Source of the DNA: Rhizobium chutanense
GTDB taxonomy: Bacteria; Pseudomonadota; Alphaproteobacteria; Rhizobiales; Rhizobiaceae
Assembly (NCBI RefSeq): GCF_002531935.1
Contig: NZ_NWSV01000004.1
Location: 248,001-312,000, forward strand
DNA: 64,000 nt
Direction: 5' to 3'
Shown: one piece after another, positions 34,819-43,454 of the stretch
How the letters are laid out: every line of letters starts with the position of its first letter
How positions within the stretch are numbered: the first letter of the stretch is position 1
The notes under the pieces: model-generated
The model's database searches: none
Told to the model about the DNA's origin: nothing
The model's input: the letters and a program-made list of their open reading frames with translations, nothing else
Position numbers and translations under genes: made by a program

Positions 34819-36672
34819 GTGAGCAGCGATGCGTTAAGACGCGCGACGAAGCCTTCGGCTTCGATGGCGCTTGCAACTGCGGCAGGCTGGGGCCGAGGCC
34901 TCTACACCTTGGTGCGCATCACCATGATGGCCTTTCGCCACCCCTGGCAATCCGGCTTTGCGATCGGCGCCACGCTTGTCGCTTCCACCTTCCAGCTTAT
35001 GATCCCCCGCCTTCTCGGCCAGGCAGTCGACCACACGCAGATGGCGATGAGCGGCGGCGCGGCGGGCCAGGCGGCCCAGGACGCGCTTCTGACCACGGCG
35101 CTGCTGCTGCTTGGCGCGGCCGTGCTGCGCGGTCTCTTCACCATGGTGCAGAACTATTACAGCGAAGCCGTCGGCCATCACATCGGCTATGAATTGCGGC
35201 TGGCCTGCTACGAGAAGATCCAGCGGCTGTCCTTCAGCTTTCACGACACGGTGCATTCCGGCGACCTGATCACCATCGGCCTGCTCGATCTCGAAGGCGT
35301 GCGCATGTATTTTTCCACGGCGCTCGTCCGGATGATCCTGTTGTCGATCCTGATCGGCATCGGCGCCTATATGCTGCTGTCGACCGATGTCGTGCTGGGC
35401 CTGCTGGCGCTCTCCTTCGTGCCCTTCGTCGGCTGGCGCTCCTCGGTGACGCAGCTCCGGCTGCGCGCCACCTGGCTCGACCTGCAGGAGCGGCTGTCGG
35501 TGCTCACCCGCATCATGGAGGAAAATCTCGGCGGCATCCGCGTCGTGCGCGCCTTTGCCGCACAGGACCACGAAATGTCGAAATTCGAGGTGGCCTCGAA
35601 GAACGCATTGGCGCTCGCCCATCAGCGCGTCGGCATCCGCGTCGTCAATACCAGCGCCATGACATTTTCCTTCTTCGCGGCCATGGGCCTCGTGCTCTGG
35701 GTCGGCGGCGGCAAGGTGATGTCGGGCGAGATCACCGTCGGCACGCTCGCCTCGTTCCTCACCTTCATGACCATTTTGCAGATGCCGGTGCGCCAGCTCG
35801 GCCTGATGGTCAATGCCTTTGCCCGCGCCTCGACCTGCGGCTCGCGTCTCTTCAATCTTCTCGACCTCGACATATCGATCAAGGATGCGCCGGATGCACG
35901 GGAACTGAACCTCACAGGCGGCGTGCTGCGCTTCGAAAATGTCAGCTTCGCCTATCCGGGTTCGGAAAAACGCACCGTGCTCCACGATGTCTCCTTCGAA
36001 GCCAGGCGTGGCCAGACGATCGGCATCGTCGGGCCGCCCGGCAGCGGCAAGTCGACGATCGCCCATCTCATTCCCCGCTTCTACGACGTCAGCGGTGGCA
36101 GGATCACGCTCGACGGCCAGGATATTCGCAAGGCGACGCTGCAATCGCTGCGCCGGGCGGTTGCCATCGTGCAGCAGGATTCCTTCCTGTTCACGACGAC
36201 GATCGAAAACAACATCGCCTATGGCGATCCATGGGCGAAGGAAGGCCGCATCGAACGCGCCAGTGAAAGCGCCCAGCTGCACAATTACGTGCTCGGCCTG
36301 CCCACGGGCTACGGCACCGTCGTCGGCGAGCGCGGCGTGTCGCTGTCCGGCGGCCAGCGGCAGCGTCTTTCGATCGCCCGCGCCCTGATGCTGAAGCCGG
36401 CGGTGATGGTATTCGACGATTCGACGGCGGCGATCGACGCCGCCACCGAGCAGCGCATCCGCAGCGCCATGCGCCGCTACGCCGCCGACCGCGTGACGAT
36501 CATCGTCGCCCATCGCCTGAGTTCGCTGATGCATGCCGACCAGATCCTGTTCGTCGAAGACGGCAGGATCGTCGAACGCGGCACGCATGCGGCGCTGCTG
36601 TCGCTCGGCGGCCGTTACAAGGCGCTCTACGACCTGCAGGTGCGGCCGGGCGATGAAGTGTTGAGCGCTTAA
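34819..36672 (+). CDS. ABC exporter half-transporter A (degenerate Walker B)
   Basis: This 617-residue protein has six transmembrane helices (about 20-310), then a nucleotide-binding domain. Walker A is GPPGSGKST and the signature is a canonical LSGGQRQR. Walker B, however, reads VMVFDDSTAAID, with Asp534 in place of the catalytic Glu. That replacement is the hallmark of the non-hydrolysing side of heterodimeric exporters such as TM287/288 or LmrC. The start is probably the GTG at 34819; ATG at 34861 or a longer frame from 34711 are alternatives. It is 17 bases upstream of its partner. Substrates of such pairs are usually drugs or lipids; nothing here identifies one. Confidence 0.9.
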   Translation: MSSDALRRATKPSASMALATAAGWGRGLYTLVRITMMAFRHPWQSGFAIGATLVASTFQLMIPRLLGQAVDHTQMAMSGGAAGQAAQDALLTTALLLLGAAVLRGLFTMVQNYYSEAVGHHIGYELRLACYEKIQRLSFSFHDTVHSGDLITIGLLDLEGVRMYFSTALVRMILLSILIGIGAYMLLSTDVVLGLLALSFVPFVGWRSSVTQLRLRATWLDLQERLSVLTRIMEENLGGIRVVRAFAAQDHEMSKFEVASKNALALAHQRVGIRVVNTSAMTFSFFAAMGLVLWVGGGKVMSGEITVGTLASFLTFMTILQMPVRQLGLMVNAFARASTCGSRLFNLLDLDISIKDAPDARELNLTGGVLRFENVSFAYPGSEKRTVLHDVSFEARRGQTIGIVGPPGSGKSTIAHLIPRFYDVSGGRITLDGQDIRKATLQSLRRAVAIVQQDSFLFTTTIENNIAYGDPWAKEGRIERASESAQLHNYVLGLPTGYGTVVGERGVSLSGGQRQRLSIARALMLKPAVMVFDDSTAAIDAATEQRIRSAMRRYAADRVTIIVAHRLSSLMHADQILFVEDGRIVERGTHAALLSLGGRYKALYDLQVRPGDEVLSA

Positions 36673-36689
36673 GCCGCAGGAGGAATGGC

Positions 36690-38597
36690 ATGGCCGAGGA
36701 ACTGGAAACCGAGCGTCCCGACGTTCGCGAGGATGGACGCCGCCCGCCGCGGGCGGTGGTCGGTTCGCATCGCGTCGAGGAGGAAATGTTCGGCAAGGCC
36801 TTCGACGGCAATATCATCAAGCGCATCTGGGCCTTCGTTCATCCCTATCGCCGTCAGGTCGCCTGGGCGGTCGTTGCCGTCCTGACCTTCACGATGATGC
36901 AATTGCTGATCCCGCTGATCATCCGCTATGCCATCGACCATGGCATGTCGCCGGGCGGCAATCGGTCGGCGCTGCTCTGGGCGATCGCCGCCTTTACCAT
37001 CGCCATATCCATCAATTATGCGGCAAGCTACGCCCAGGAGACGCTGGTCGGCGGCGTGGCGGAAGACGTGCTCTTCGATATCCGCAGGGCGATGTTTTCG
37101 CATCTGCAGCGCGTCTCGCTCTCCTTCATGGACAAGACCGAAGTGGGACGGCTGATGTCGCGCCTGCAGGGCGACGTCAACTCGATGCAGGAATTCCTCG
37201 AAACTTCGGTGCTGTCGGTCGGCGACATCGTGCTGCTCTTCGGCATCGTTTTCGTGATGCTCTATCTCGATTTCAAGCTGGGGCTGCTGACGCTTTCGGT
37301 ACTGCCGGTGCTCTTCGTCGTCAGGCTGTTCTGGCTGCCGCTCGCCCGCAAGTCCTTCATGGCGGCGCATGAGACCAATTCGGTCGCCAACGGCGCACTC
37401 GCCGAAGCCATCCACGGCGTGCGCGCCGTCCAGAGCATGGACCGTCAGGGCGTCAACTTCACGCTCTACGACGACAAGGCGCGGGCCAATCTGCTGACGC
37501 ATCTGACGGCGGCGCGTTATGCCCAGGTGATGGTGCCGATCGTCGACAGCCTGACCGGCGTCGCAATGGCACTCGTCATCGTCGTCGGCGGCGCCCGCGT
37601 TCTCAACCAGGCGCTCGACGTCGGCGTGCTCGTCGCCTTCCTGTTCTACATCCAGCGCTTCTTCGACCCGATCCGTTCGCTGACCCTGCAATATTCGGTG
37701 ATGCAGCGCGCCATGGCGTCCGGCCAGCGGCTGACCGAAGTGCTCGACGTGCCCGTCGACATCAAGGATGCGCCGGATGCCAAGGTCCTGTCGCGCGACA
37801 TGGACGGCTCGGTCGAATTCAAGGACGTCGTCTTCGGCTACAATCCGAAGCATCCGGTGCTGAAACATGTGAGCTTCAAGGTCAATCCCGGCGAGACGGT
37901 GGCGCTTGTGGGTCCGACGGGGTCGGGCAAATCGAGCTGCATGTCGCTCATCCACCGTTTCTACGACGTGCAGCAGGGCCAGGTGCTGGTCGGCGGCCAC
38001 GATGTGCGCGCCCTGACGCAGGATTCGCTCGGGGCCGAGATCGCCATGGTGCTGCAGGAACCCTTCCTGTTCACCGGCACCGTCTTCGAAAACATCCGCT
38101 ATCACAAGCTGGCCGCGACACGCGAGGAGGTGATCGAGGCGGCGAAGGCGGTCGGCGCCCATGATTTCGTCATGCGCCTGGCCGATGGTTACGACAGCGT
38201 TCTCGGCGAGCGTGGCGGCAACCTTTCGCTCGGCCAGCGCCAGCTTCTGAGCTTTGCCCGCGCCCTTGTCGCCGACGCGAAGATCCTGGTGCTCGACGAG
38301 GCGACCGCCAATATCGACAGCTATACCGAGATGCTGATCCAGAAGGCGCTGGTGAAACTGCTCGAAAACCGCACCGGCCTCGTCATTGCCCACCGCCTGG
38401 CGACGATCCGCGAGGCGGACCGCATCATTGTGCTGCAGAACGGCGAAATCATCGAAAGCGGCAACCACCGGCAATTGATGAAGAACGGCAAGCTCTATTC
38501 CAGGCTCTATAACCTCAACTACGCCTCCTTCGACGATATTCCCGAAGATGTGTTGGACGCCACCGGCTATGACCTAAAACATACCGGTATGACCTGA
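36690..38597 (+). CDS. ABC exporter half-transporter B (catalytic Walker B)
   Basis: This 635-residue partner of the previous gene is preceded by AGGAGG. An N-terminal cytoplasmic extension of about 45 charged residues leads into six helices and the ATPase. Walker A is GPTGSGKSS, Walker B is ILVLDEATANID with Glu537 intact, and the H-loop is IAHRLAT. Its signature reads LSLGQRQL, with Leu replacing the second-position Gly of LSGGQ. That altered signature would face the degenerate Walker site of subunit A, so both defects fall in one composite ATP site. The gene ends with a near-duplicated stretch (ACCGG-TATGACCT twice), which gives the C-terminus YDLKHTGMT. Confidence 0.92.
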   Translation: MAEELETERPDVREDGRRPPRAVVGSHRVEEEMFGKAFDGNIIKRIWAFVHPYRRQVAWAVVAVLTFTMMQLLIPLIIRYAIDHGMSPGGNRSALLWAIAAFTIAISINYAASYAQETLVGGVAEDVLFDIRRAMFSHLQRVSLSFMDKTEVGRLMSRLQGDVNSMQEFLETSVLSVGDIVLLFGIVFVMLYLDFKLGLLTLSVLPVLFVVRLFWLPLARKSFMAAHETNSVANGALAEAIHGVRAVQSMDRQGVNFTLYDDKARANLLTHLTAARYAQVMVPIVDSLTGVAMALVIVVGGARVLNQALDVGVLVAFLFYIQRFFDPIRSLTLQYSVMQRAMASGQRLTEVLDVPVDIKDAPDAKVLSRDMDGSVEFKDVVFGYNPKHPVLKHVSFKVNPGETVALVGPTGSGKSSCMSLIHRFYDVQQGQVLVGGHDVRALTQDSLGAEIAMVLQEPFLFTGTVFENIRYHKLAATREEVIEAAKAVGAHDFVMRLADGYDSVLGERGGNLSLGQRQLLSFARALVADAKILVLDEATANIDSYTEMLIQKALVKLLENRTGLVIAHRLATIREADRIIVLQNGEIIESGNHRQLMKNGKLYSRLYNLNYASFDDIPEDVLDATGYDLKHTGMT

Positions 38598-38734
38598 ACC
38601 AGGCCGTCTTCAGTTTGGCGGCATCGATCCCAACCCCCTCCTGTGATGAGGAGCGGTTCGGCCTGTCCGAGCAACCCTGGGATGACCAATGTAGGGCGAG
38701 CCACCTCAGCCACGAAGGCGGAGATAGGTTAAGA

Positions 38735-40000
38735 TCAACCCTTTGCTGCGGCTTCACCGGCACGGCGCATGAGGAAATCGTGCTCCCTTCTATTTTCGGC
38801 AAGGCCGGCCGCCATTTGAAAGGCTCGCTGCGCTTCGTCGAATCGGCCAAGCTTATAAAGAAGATCGCCGCGAACGCTCGGCAGAAGATGATAGTCCTTC
38901 AATGCCGGCTCGTCGCGCAGGCTTTCAACGATGTCCAGTGCCGCCTCGGGGCCTTCGACCATGCCGATGGCCACCGCTCGATTGAGTTCGACGATCGGCG
39001 AAGGCAGAATCCGGGCAAGCTCCGTATAGAGACCGGCGATCCGCCCCCAATCGGTTTCATCGGCGCTCATCGCTTTTGCGTGACATGCGATGATCGCGGC
39101 CTGCAGGGCATAGATCCCGCCGGCGCCGTCAAGCTCCTCGGCCCGCGTCAGCGCCTTCAACCCGCGCTGAATCTGTAACCGATCCCAGCGGCCGCGATTT
39201 TGTTCGAGAAGCAGAATCGGATCGCCGGCAGCATCCGTCCGCGCCGCAGCACGGGAGGCGTTCAGTTCCATCAAAGCCAGCAACGCATGCGCCTCCGGCT
39301 CCAGCGGCGCCACGGACGTCAAGACCCGGCCCAGCCGCAGCGCCTCATTGCACAATTGCAACCGAAACCAGTTGTCGCCGCGGGCGGCCGTATAACCCTC
39401 GTTGAAGATCAGGTAGATGACCTCCAGCACCGAGCCGAGACGTTGCGACAGTTGCTCGCCATGCGGCGTCTCATAGGCCAGCCCCGAATCCGACAATGTC
39501 TTCTTGGCGCGGAGGATGCGTTGGGCGATGGTTGCTTCCGCCACCAGGTATGCCCTGGCGATTTCTTGTGTTGTCAGGCCGCAGATCATCCGCAAGGCCA
39601 GAGCTACGCGCGCCTCGCGCGAGATCAGCGGATGGCATGCCGTAAATATCAGGCGCAGCATTTCATCGCCGATATCATCATCCAGAGGGGTGTCTAGATC
39701 GGGCATGATCCGCTCTTCCTCCTCCATCTCCCGAACGATCATCTGGTGCTTATGATCGAGCATCCGGCGACGACGCAGATGATCGAACGCTCGACGCTTG
39801 GCAGTTGTCATGAGCCATGCGCCGGGCCGTTCGGGGATTCCCGTCTTCGGCCATCGTTCCAGGGCTACAGTGAGCGCTTCCTGCGTCAGATCCTCGGCAA
39901 GCGGCACGTCGCGCAGCAATCGTGCCAGGCTGGTGATAAGCCGCGGCTGTTCGATCCGCCAGACGGCCAGGATCGTTTGATGGGTGCCGGCGGCCGTCAC
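38735..40000 (-). CDS. ECF42-type RNA polymerase sigma factor with C-terminal TPR-like domain
   Basis: This 421-residue protein has sigma region 2 near residues 15-85 (LAEDLTQEALTVALERWP) and region 4 near 125-180 (RMICGLTTQEIARAYLVAEATIAQR, shown as GLTTQEIARAYLV and AEATIAQRI). A C-terminal extension of about 230 residues follows, with helical-repeat character (LEVIYLIFNEGYTA, LARILPSPIVELNRAVA, LGRFDEAQRAFQMAA). That layout is the ECF42 group, where the extension rather than an anti-sigma factor controls activity. The start is GTG. It lies 31 bases downstream of a DGPF/YCII gene, the usual genomic partner and target of ECF42. Confidence 0.93.
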   Translation of the reverse strand: MTAAGTHQTILAVWRIEQPRLITSLARLLRDVPLAEDLTQEALTVALERWPKTGIPERPGAWLMTTAKRRAFDHLRRRRMLDHKHQMIVREMEEEERIMPDLDTPLDDDIGDEMLRLIFTACHPLISREARVALALRMICGLTTQEIARAYLVAEATIAQRILRAKKTLSDSGLAYETPHGEQLSQRLGSVLEVIYLIFNEGYTAARGDNWFRLQLCNEALRLGRVLTSVAPLEPEAHALLALMELNASRAAARTDAAGDPILLLEQNRGRWDRLQIQRGLKALTRAEELDGAGGIYALQAAIIACHAKAMSADETDWGRIAGLYTELARILPSPIVELNRAVAIGMVEGPEAALDIVESLRDEPALKDYHLLPSVRGDLLYKLGRFDEAQRAFQMAAGLAENRREHDFLMRRAGEAAAKG

Positions 40001-40031
40001 GGCCGCCCGCCCGGATTATGGGTCGAAAGGA

Positions 40032-40424
40032 TCATGCCCTTGCTTCGGCGAGCGGGTCGCAGATCCCCTCCGCACCCGCTTCAAAATAGGCGCGCACTTC
40101 ACACGTGCCCTCCCAACCGGGCATGAAATCCTTGTGCAACTGCATGAACTCGACCGCCAGCGCCACGGCCTCCTCTTTGCTCTGCAGCTCGAAGATTGCA
40201 TAACCGCCGACGACCTCCTTGGCCTCGACGAAAGGGCCATCGATAACGCTCAACTTGCCGTCCCGGATCGTGACACGGGCACCGGTCGCCAGCGGCATCA
40301 GCCCTGCCGTGTCCAGCATGCGGCCGGCCTTGATTTCCCGATCGGCAAGCTTGCCTATCGCCTCAATGAGCTCGGGCGTCGGATGCATCGAATCGGTGGA
40401 CGTGACGATGGACATGAACCGCAT
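40032..40424 (-). CDS. YCII/DGPF-domain protein, partner of the ECF42 sigma factor
   Basis: This 130-residue single-domain protein of the ferredoxin-like YCII fold (DGPF family) has the characteristic segment VIDGPFVEAKEVVGGYAIFEL, which contains the DGPF motif, near residue 63. The start at 40424 (MRFMSIVTS) is fixed by GGAGGAAAA nine bases upstream. Members of this family are regularly encoded next to ECF42 sigma factors; their biochemical role is unknown. It is the first gene of the two-gene operon, and a promoter resembling the ECF42 consensus lies upstream. Confidence 0.9.
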   Translation of the reverse strand: MRFMSIVTSTDSMHPTPELIEAIGKLADREIKAGRMLDTAGLMPLATGARVTIRDGKLSVIDGPFVEAKEVVGGYAIFELQSKEEAVALAVEFMQLHKDFMPGWEGTCEVRAYFEAGAEGICDPLAEARA

Positions 40425-40486
40425 GGGAATTTTCCTCCAGGAGCGAGACGCCGGCACCATTGCCGCTAAACAAGCCCGCTCATATT

Positions 40487-40516
40487 GACAACGAAGCAGC
40501 CGTTCGCAAATCGACA
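40487..40516 (-). promoter_or_regulatory. candidate ECF42-dependent promoter
   Basis: Read on the minus strand, TGTCGA (40516-40511) is followed after 17 bases by CGTTGTC (40493-40487), about 63 bases upstream of the YCII start codon. As I recall the literature, ECF42 promoters have TGTCGA at -35 and a CG(A/T)-type -10. Position and spacing fit autoregulation of the YCII-sigma operon. No experimental support can be drawn from the sequence alone. Confidence 0.5.
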
Positions 40517-40785
40517 ATAATCTCGAGAAAATTTGGATCGGAGCAGAGCGCCAGCAGATCCTGCTGGCCCGCCGTTTCGCAATAGTCGTCGGCACAACAA
40601 CGCAGCGACGAATAGTCGTTGAAGGCCCTGCTTACCCTGAACGGTGGCCTCGCAGGATGAAGGAGTCGGCGCTGAGCTATGTTCAAGCGGCCGCATTCAC
40701 CTTTTGATGGTGGGGCCGATCCCTTTTGCCGGATGTGCGCATCGGGGATTCTGTATCAATCTCGCCATACGACCGGAGGGGCGAA

Positions 40786-41070
40786 ATGGCGAGCAATTAT
40801 CGTTTGGAAGCGAGGGATACCACTTGGGCCATCATCGACATAGCAACCGATGCGCCGGCCCGACTGGATGGCATACCACTCGTAACAATGGAGGCTGCGG
40901 AAGCCCGACACATGCTTCGTATACTTTATGGCATCGATCGGATCCGAACCAATTCGAAGTGGTGGGCGAAGCTCGCCAAAAAGCGGGCAAAGATGGTAGC
41001 CCCCTCGGACGATGTGCAGGCGGTGGAGTTCGAGCCGCTGCGGCCGTTTGCTTCAAGCAGTTGGACTTGA
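40786..41070 (+). CDS. hypothetical small protein
   Basis: This 94-residue protein belongs to no family I recognise. It starts MASNYRLEARDTTWAIID and has a basic middle (WWAKLAKKRAKMVAP). There is no signal peptide or membrane helix. The start at 40786 is supported by GGAGGG five bases upstream; the frame extends to 40726. Codon use is less GC-biased than its neighbours, so it may be a recently acquired gene. The function is unknown. Confidence 0.55.
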   Translation: MASNYRLEARDTTWAIIDIATDAPARLDGIPLVTMEAAEARHMLRILYGIDRIRTNSKWWAKLAKKRAKMVAPSDDVQAVEFEPLRPFASSSWT

Positions 41071-41181
41071 GACAACGAATCCCATCCACACGGATAGGAA
41101 TGTCGAGATAAGCCTTTTTGATCAATATTCGCCGTGCACTAACGCGGTTACAATCTTCGTTTGAGAAGAAGGGAGTGAACG

Positions 41182-41508
41182 ATGAAAGCGATCACGGTTT
41201 CTGGCCTCATTCTGCTGGCCTTCGCATCTGCGGCCTATGCCGCAACCATGACGGCGGAGCAGATGAAAAGTGAGTTGGTAGGCCACCCAATTCACTGGAA
41301 GTCAAAGACTCAATCGGGCGTCACGACTTACAAACCAGACGGAACGATTGAAGCGACGGTCGACGGGGACAAGGCCACCTACAAGGGCACATGGAGCATC
41401 AAAGGCAACAAGATGTGCGAGAAGTTCGATAAGGAAAAATGTGCAACGATCAATGCGCTTGGAGGTAAGAAATACTCCAAGGGGGCCGGAACGTTCACGG
41501 TGGAATAG
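41182..41508 (+). CDS. small exported protein of unknown function
   Basis: This 108-residue protein has a clear signal peptide (MKAITVSGLILLAFASAAYA, cleavage after AYA), giving a mature periplasmic domain of about 88 residues. The mature part has alternating polar and hydrophobic strands (HWKSKTQSGVTTYKPDGTIEA, shown as TTYKPDGTIEA, and TYKGTWSIKGNKMCEKF) with two cysteines (MCEKF, KCATI) that could form a disulfide. This looks like a small beta-barrel of the lipocalin or DUF995 kind, but I cannot assign it. AGGGAG lies shortly before the ATG, and a strong terminator follows. Confidence 0.75.
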   Translation: MKAITVSGLILLAFASAAYAATMTAEQMKSELVGHPIHWKSKTQSGVTTYKPDGTIEATVDGDKATYKGTWSIKGNKMCEKFDKEKCATINALGGKKYSKGAGTFTVE

Positions 41509-41560
41509 CGATGCGCTACCTCCGTTCCCAAACCGGCACAACATCTTTCCATGCACCCTT

Positions 41561-41585
41561 AGCCCTGCGAACTGCGGGGCTTTTT
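41561..41585 (+). terminator. rho-independent terminator
   Basis: AGCCCTGC pairs with GCGGGGCT (one G-T pair) around a five-base loop GAACT, directly followed by TTTTT. It lies 53 bases after the stop of the exported protein gene ending at 41508. Confidence 0.85.
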
Positions 41586-41765
41586 AATCACCGTCGGGAA
41601 GTAGCCTGTGCGGCCCACTCCACTCAAAACCCGACTGGACCTATGACCCTGATATGGCGTTCAGCGATGACATGCGTTAATGCATGTCGCAAAGTTTGAA
41701 CGAACAAACGACTTGCTGCCGCATTTCTCTTTTATCCGGGGCGAGTGCCATGTCAGGAGAACGTC

Positions 41766-42065
41766 ATGAAGAGAGTCATTAGCAGCCTGTTGATCGCCAC
41801 GGCCCTTGTCGGAGCGGCCATCCAGCCTGCTGCCGCACGCGACCACCACCATCACAATAACACCGGCCGCATCATCGCCGGCGGCGTTGCCGCAGGTGTC
41901 GTCGGCGGCCTGATCGGCGGCGCTCTCGCCAATGGCGGCCCGCGCTACGTCGATGAAGGCCCGCGTTATGTCGAACCGGCACCGAGATGCTGGTACGAGG
42001 ACCGCGACGTGCGCAACCGTTATGACGGCGGTTATCACACCGAGACGGTACGGGTCTGCGAATAG
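41766..42065 (+). CDS. small exported glycine-zipper protein
   Basis: This 99-residue protein has a signal peptide (MKRVISSLLIATALVGAAIQPAAA, about 24 residues, cleaved before RDHHHH). A run of four histidines follows, then a glycine-zipper hydrophobic stretch (RIIAGGVAAGVVGGLIGGALA), then a Tyr/Arg-rich soluble end with two cysteines (PRCWYED, RVCE). Glycine-zipper proteins of this size occur in the rhizobial envelope; their role is not known to me. AGGAGA lies five bases before the ATG, and a terminator follows. Confidence 0.75.
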   Translation: MKRVISSLLIATALVGAAIQPAAARDHHHHNNTGRIIAGGVAAGVVGGLIGGALANGGPRYVDEGPRYVEPAPRCWYEDRDVRNRYDGGYHTETVRVCE

Positions 42066-42117
42066 CCCCCGAATTGTTGCGGCGGCATTGGTTTTAACAC
42101 CGCCGGTTTGTCATCCG

Positions 42118-42151
42118 CCGAGGTTGCCTCCCGCAGCCTCGGTGTTTTTTT
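42118..42151 (+). terminator. rho-independent terminator
   Basis: CCGAGGTTGC pairs with GCAGCCTCGG (ten pairs, one of them G-T) around a five-base loop CTCCC, followed by TGTTTTTTTG. It lies about 50 bases after the glycine-zipper gene. Confidence 0.88.
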
Positions 42152-42179
42152 GTTCAATATGTAGCCGGTTCCATTCAAA

Positions 42180-42221
42180 ACCCCTTCCCACAAGGGCAGG
42201 GGTTGGGGAGGGGTCTTTTTT
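42180..42221. repeat. GC-rich hairpin repeat with T-run
   Basis: ACCCCTTCCC (42180-42189) pairs with GGGGAGGGGT (42205-42214) and is followed by CTTTTTT. It may be a second terminator. The CCCTTCCC-ACAAGGG core also matches a common rhizobial intergenic element. It lies between the previous terminator and the lacI-type gene; the remaining bases to 42332 show nothing else. Confidence 0.55.
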
Positions 42222-42332
42222 GGGCGCCAGGCGGCCGGTCACGCCGACGAACAGCACCACCGCCGCCAAAATTTTCATCCACCCCCGCCGCCTGTCATCC
42301 GGCTGTCAGAGACGCGCAATAGCTGAGAGCCG

Positions 42333-43373
42333 ATGAATGACGGTCCCGTGAACGGCGGCAGGATGCCGAAAAAAGAGCGCATGCGTTTCGTCAGCGCCGA
42401 GCAGGTGGCGCAGCTGGCGGGCGTTTCGCGTTCCGCCGTGTCGCGCACCTTCACGCCGGGCGCAAGCGTGGCGCCGGCGACGCGCGAAAAGGTGCTGCGC
42501 GCCGCTGAAGAGCTCGGCTATCACGTCAACGATCTCGCGCGCGGCGTGCTTGCCAATCAGAGCCGCCTTGTCGGCATCGTTGCGACCCGGCCGGAAGTCG
42601 GCTTTCGCGCCCATCTGGCGGCGGCGCTCGCCAAATCGCTGATCCGGCGCGGCAGCATCCCGATCCTGGTCAACACCGGCCAGACGGAAGAGGAACTGCT
42701 TGCCGCCCAGAAGATGCTGATCGGCCACCGGGCCGAGGCGATCATCATTCTGTCCGGCTCGCCGCCGGGAAGTTTCCTCGAACTCGCGCAGCGAAACGGC
42801 CAGCCGCTCGTCGTCATCGGCCGTTCGGAGCCCGACGCCGACCATGTGCGCGCCGGCAATTCCGAAGCCTCGCGCAGCGCGGCGGCGGCCTTTTACGAAA
42901 GCGGCAGGCGGCGGCTGGCGGTGATCGGCTCCAACTCGAAAACGCCTGCGATCATCGAACGCGAAAGCGCCTTCCTGTCGGCGGCCGAATCGCTCGGCGC
43001 ATCCGTCATGGTCGCACGCGGCGACGATTCCGATTATCAGGGCGGCGCCGCCGCCGGCCGCGCGCTCTTCTCGGGAAAAATAATGCCCGACGCCGTCTTC
43101 TGCGCCAACGACCTGATCGCCTTCGGGCTGATGGATGTCGCGCGCCAGGAAGCAGGGCTGCGCATTCCCGAAGATGTCGCCATCATCGGCTTCGACGACG
43201 TGCCGGAATCCGCCTGGCTGAGCTACCAGCTCACCACCTTCCGCCAGAACCCACTGACCATGGCGCAACGCGCCGTCGCGCTGATGGAGCGACGGCTCGA
43301 AAACCCGGACGCGCCGCCGGCTTCCGAACGCGTCATTCCGGAACTCGTTATCCGCCAGAGCTTCAGGCCATAA
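42333..43373 (+). CDS. LacI-family transcriptional regulator (first of two)
   Basis: This 346-residue regulator has an N-terminal helix-turn-helix (VSAEQVAQLAGVSRSAVSRTF, residues about 20-40) with the LacI hinge region ELGYHVNDLARGVLANQS, then a two-lobed sugar-binding domain (IVATRPEVGFRAHLAAAL, AIIILSGSPPG, DAVFCANDLIAFGLMD, IIGFDDVPES). It is soluble. The usual role is repression of sugar or sugar-acid catabolic genes. The start could be 42333 or 42363. The second LacI gene follows after 82 bases on the same strand. Confidence 0.92.
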   Translation: MNDGPVNGGRMPKKERMRFVSAEQVAQLAGVSRSAVSRTFTPGASVAPATREKVLRAAEELGYHVNDLARGVLANQSRLVGIVATRPEVGFRAHLAAALAKSLIRRGSIPILVNTGQTEEELLAAQKMLIGHRAEAIIILSGSPPGSFLELAQRNGQPLVVIGRSEPDADHVRAGNSEASRSAAAAFYESGRRRLAVIGSNSKTPAIIERESAFLSAAESLGASVMVARGDDSDYQGGAAAGRALFSGKIMPDAVFCANDLIAFGLMDVARQEAGLRIPEDVAIIGFDDVPESAWLSYQLTTFRQNPLTMAQRAVALMERRLENPDAPPASERVIPELVIRQSFRP

Positions 43374-43454
43374 TCCCTCCCCCGACTTTTCGCAGGCGCC
43401 ATCCTGTGGCAAGAAAGGACGAATGCGATCCGATCGGGAGGAAAATCGTCGGAG

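Noticed and set aside
40480..40686. 68-codon minus-strand frame upstream of the YCII gene
   Set aside because: It overlaps the predicted sigma-dependent promoter, has no ribosome-binding site and no known family, although its composition is not impossible for a protein. It may be an old gene remnant.
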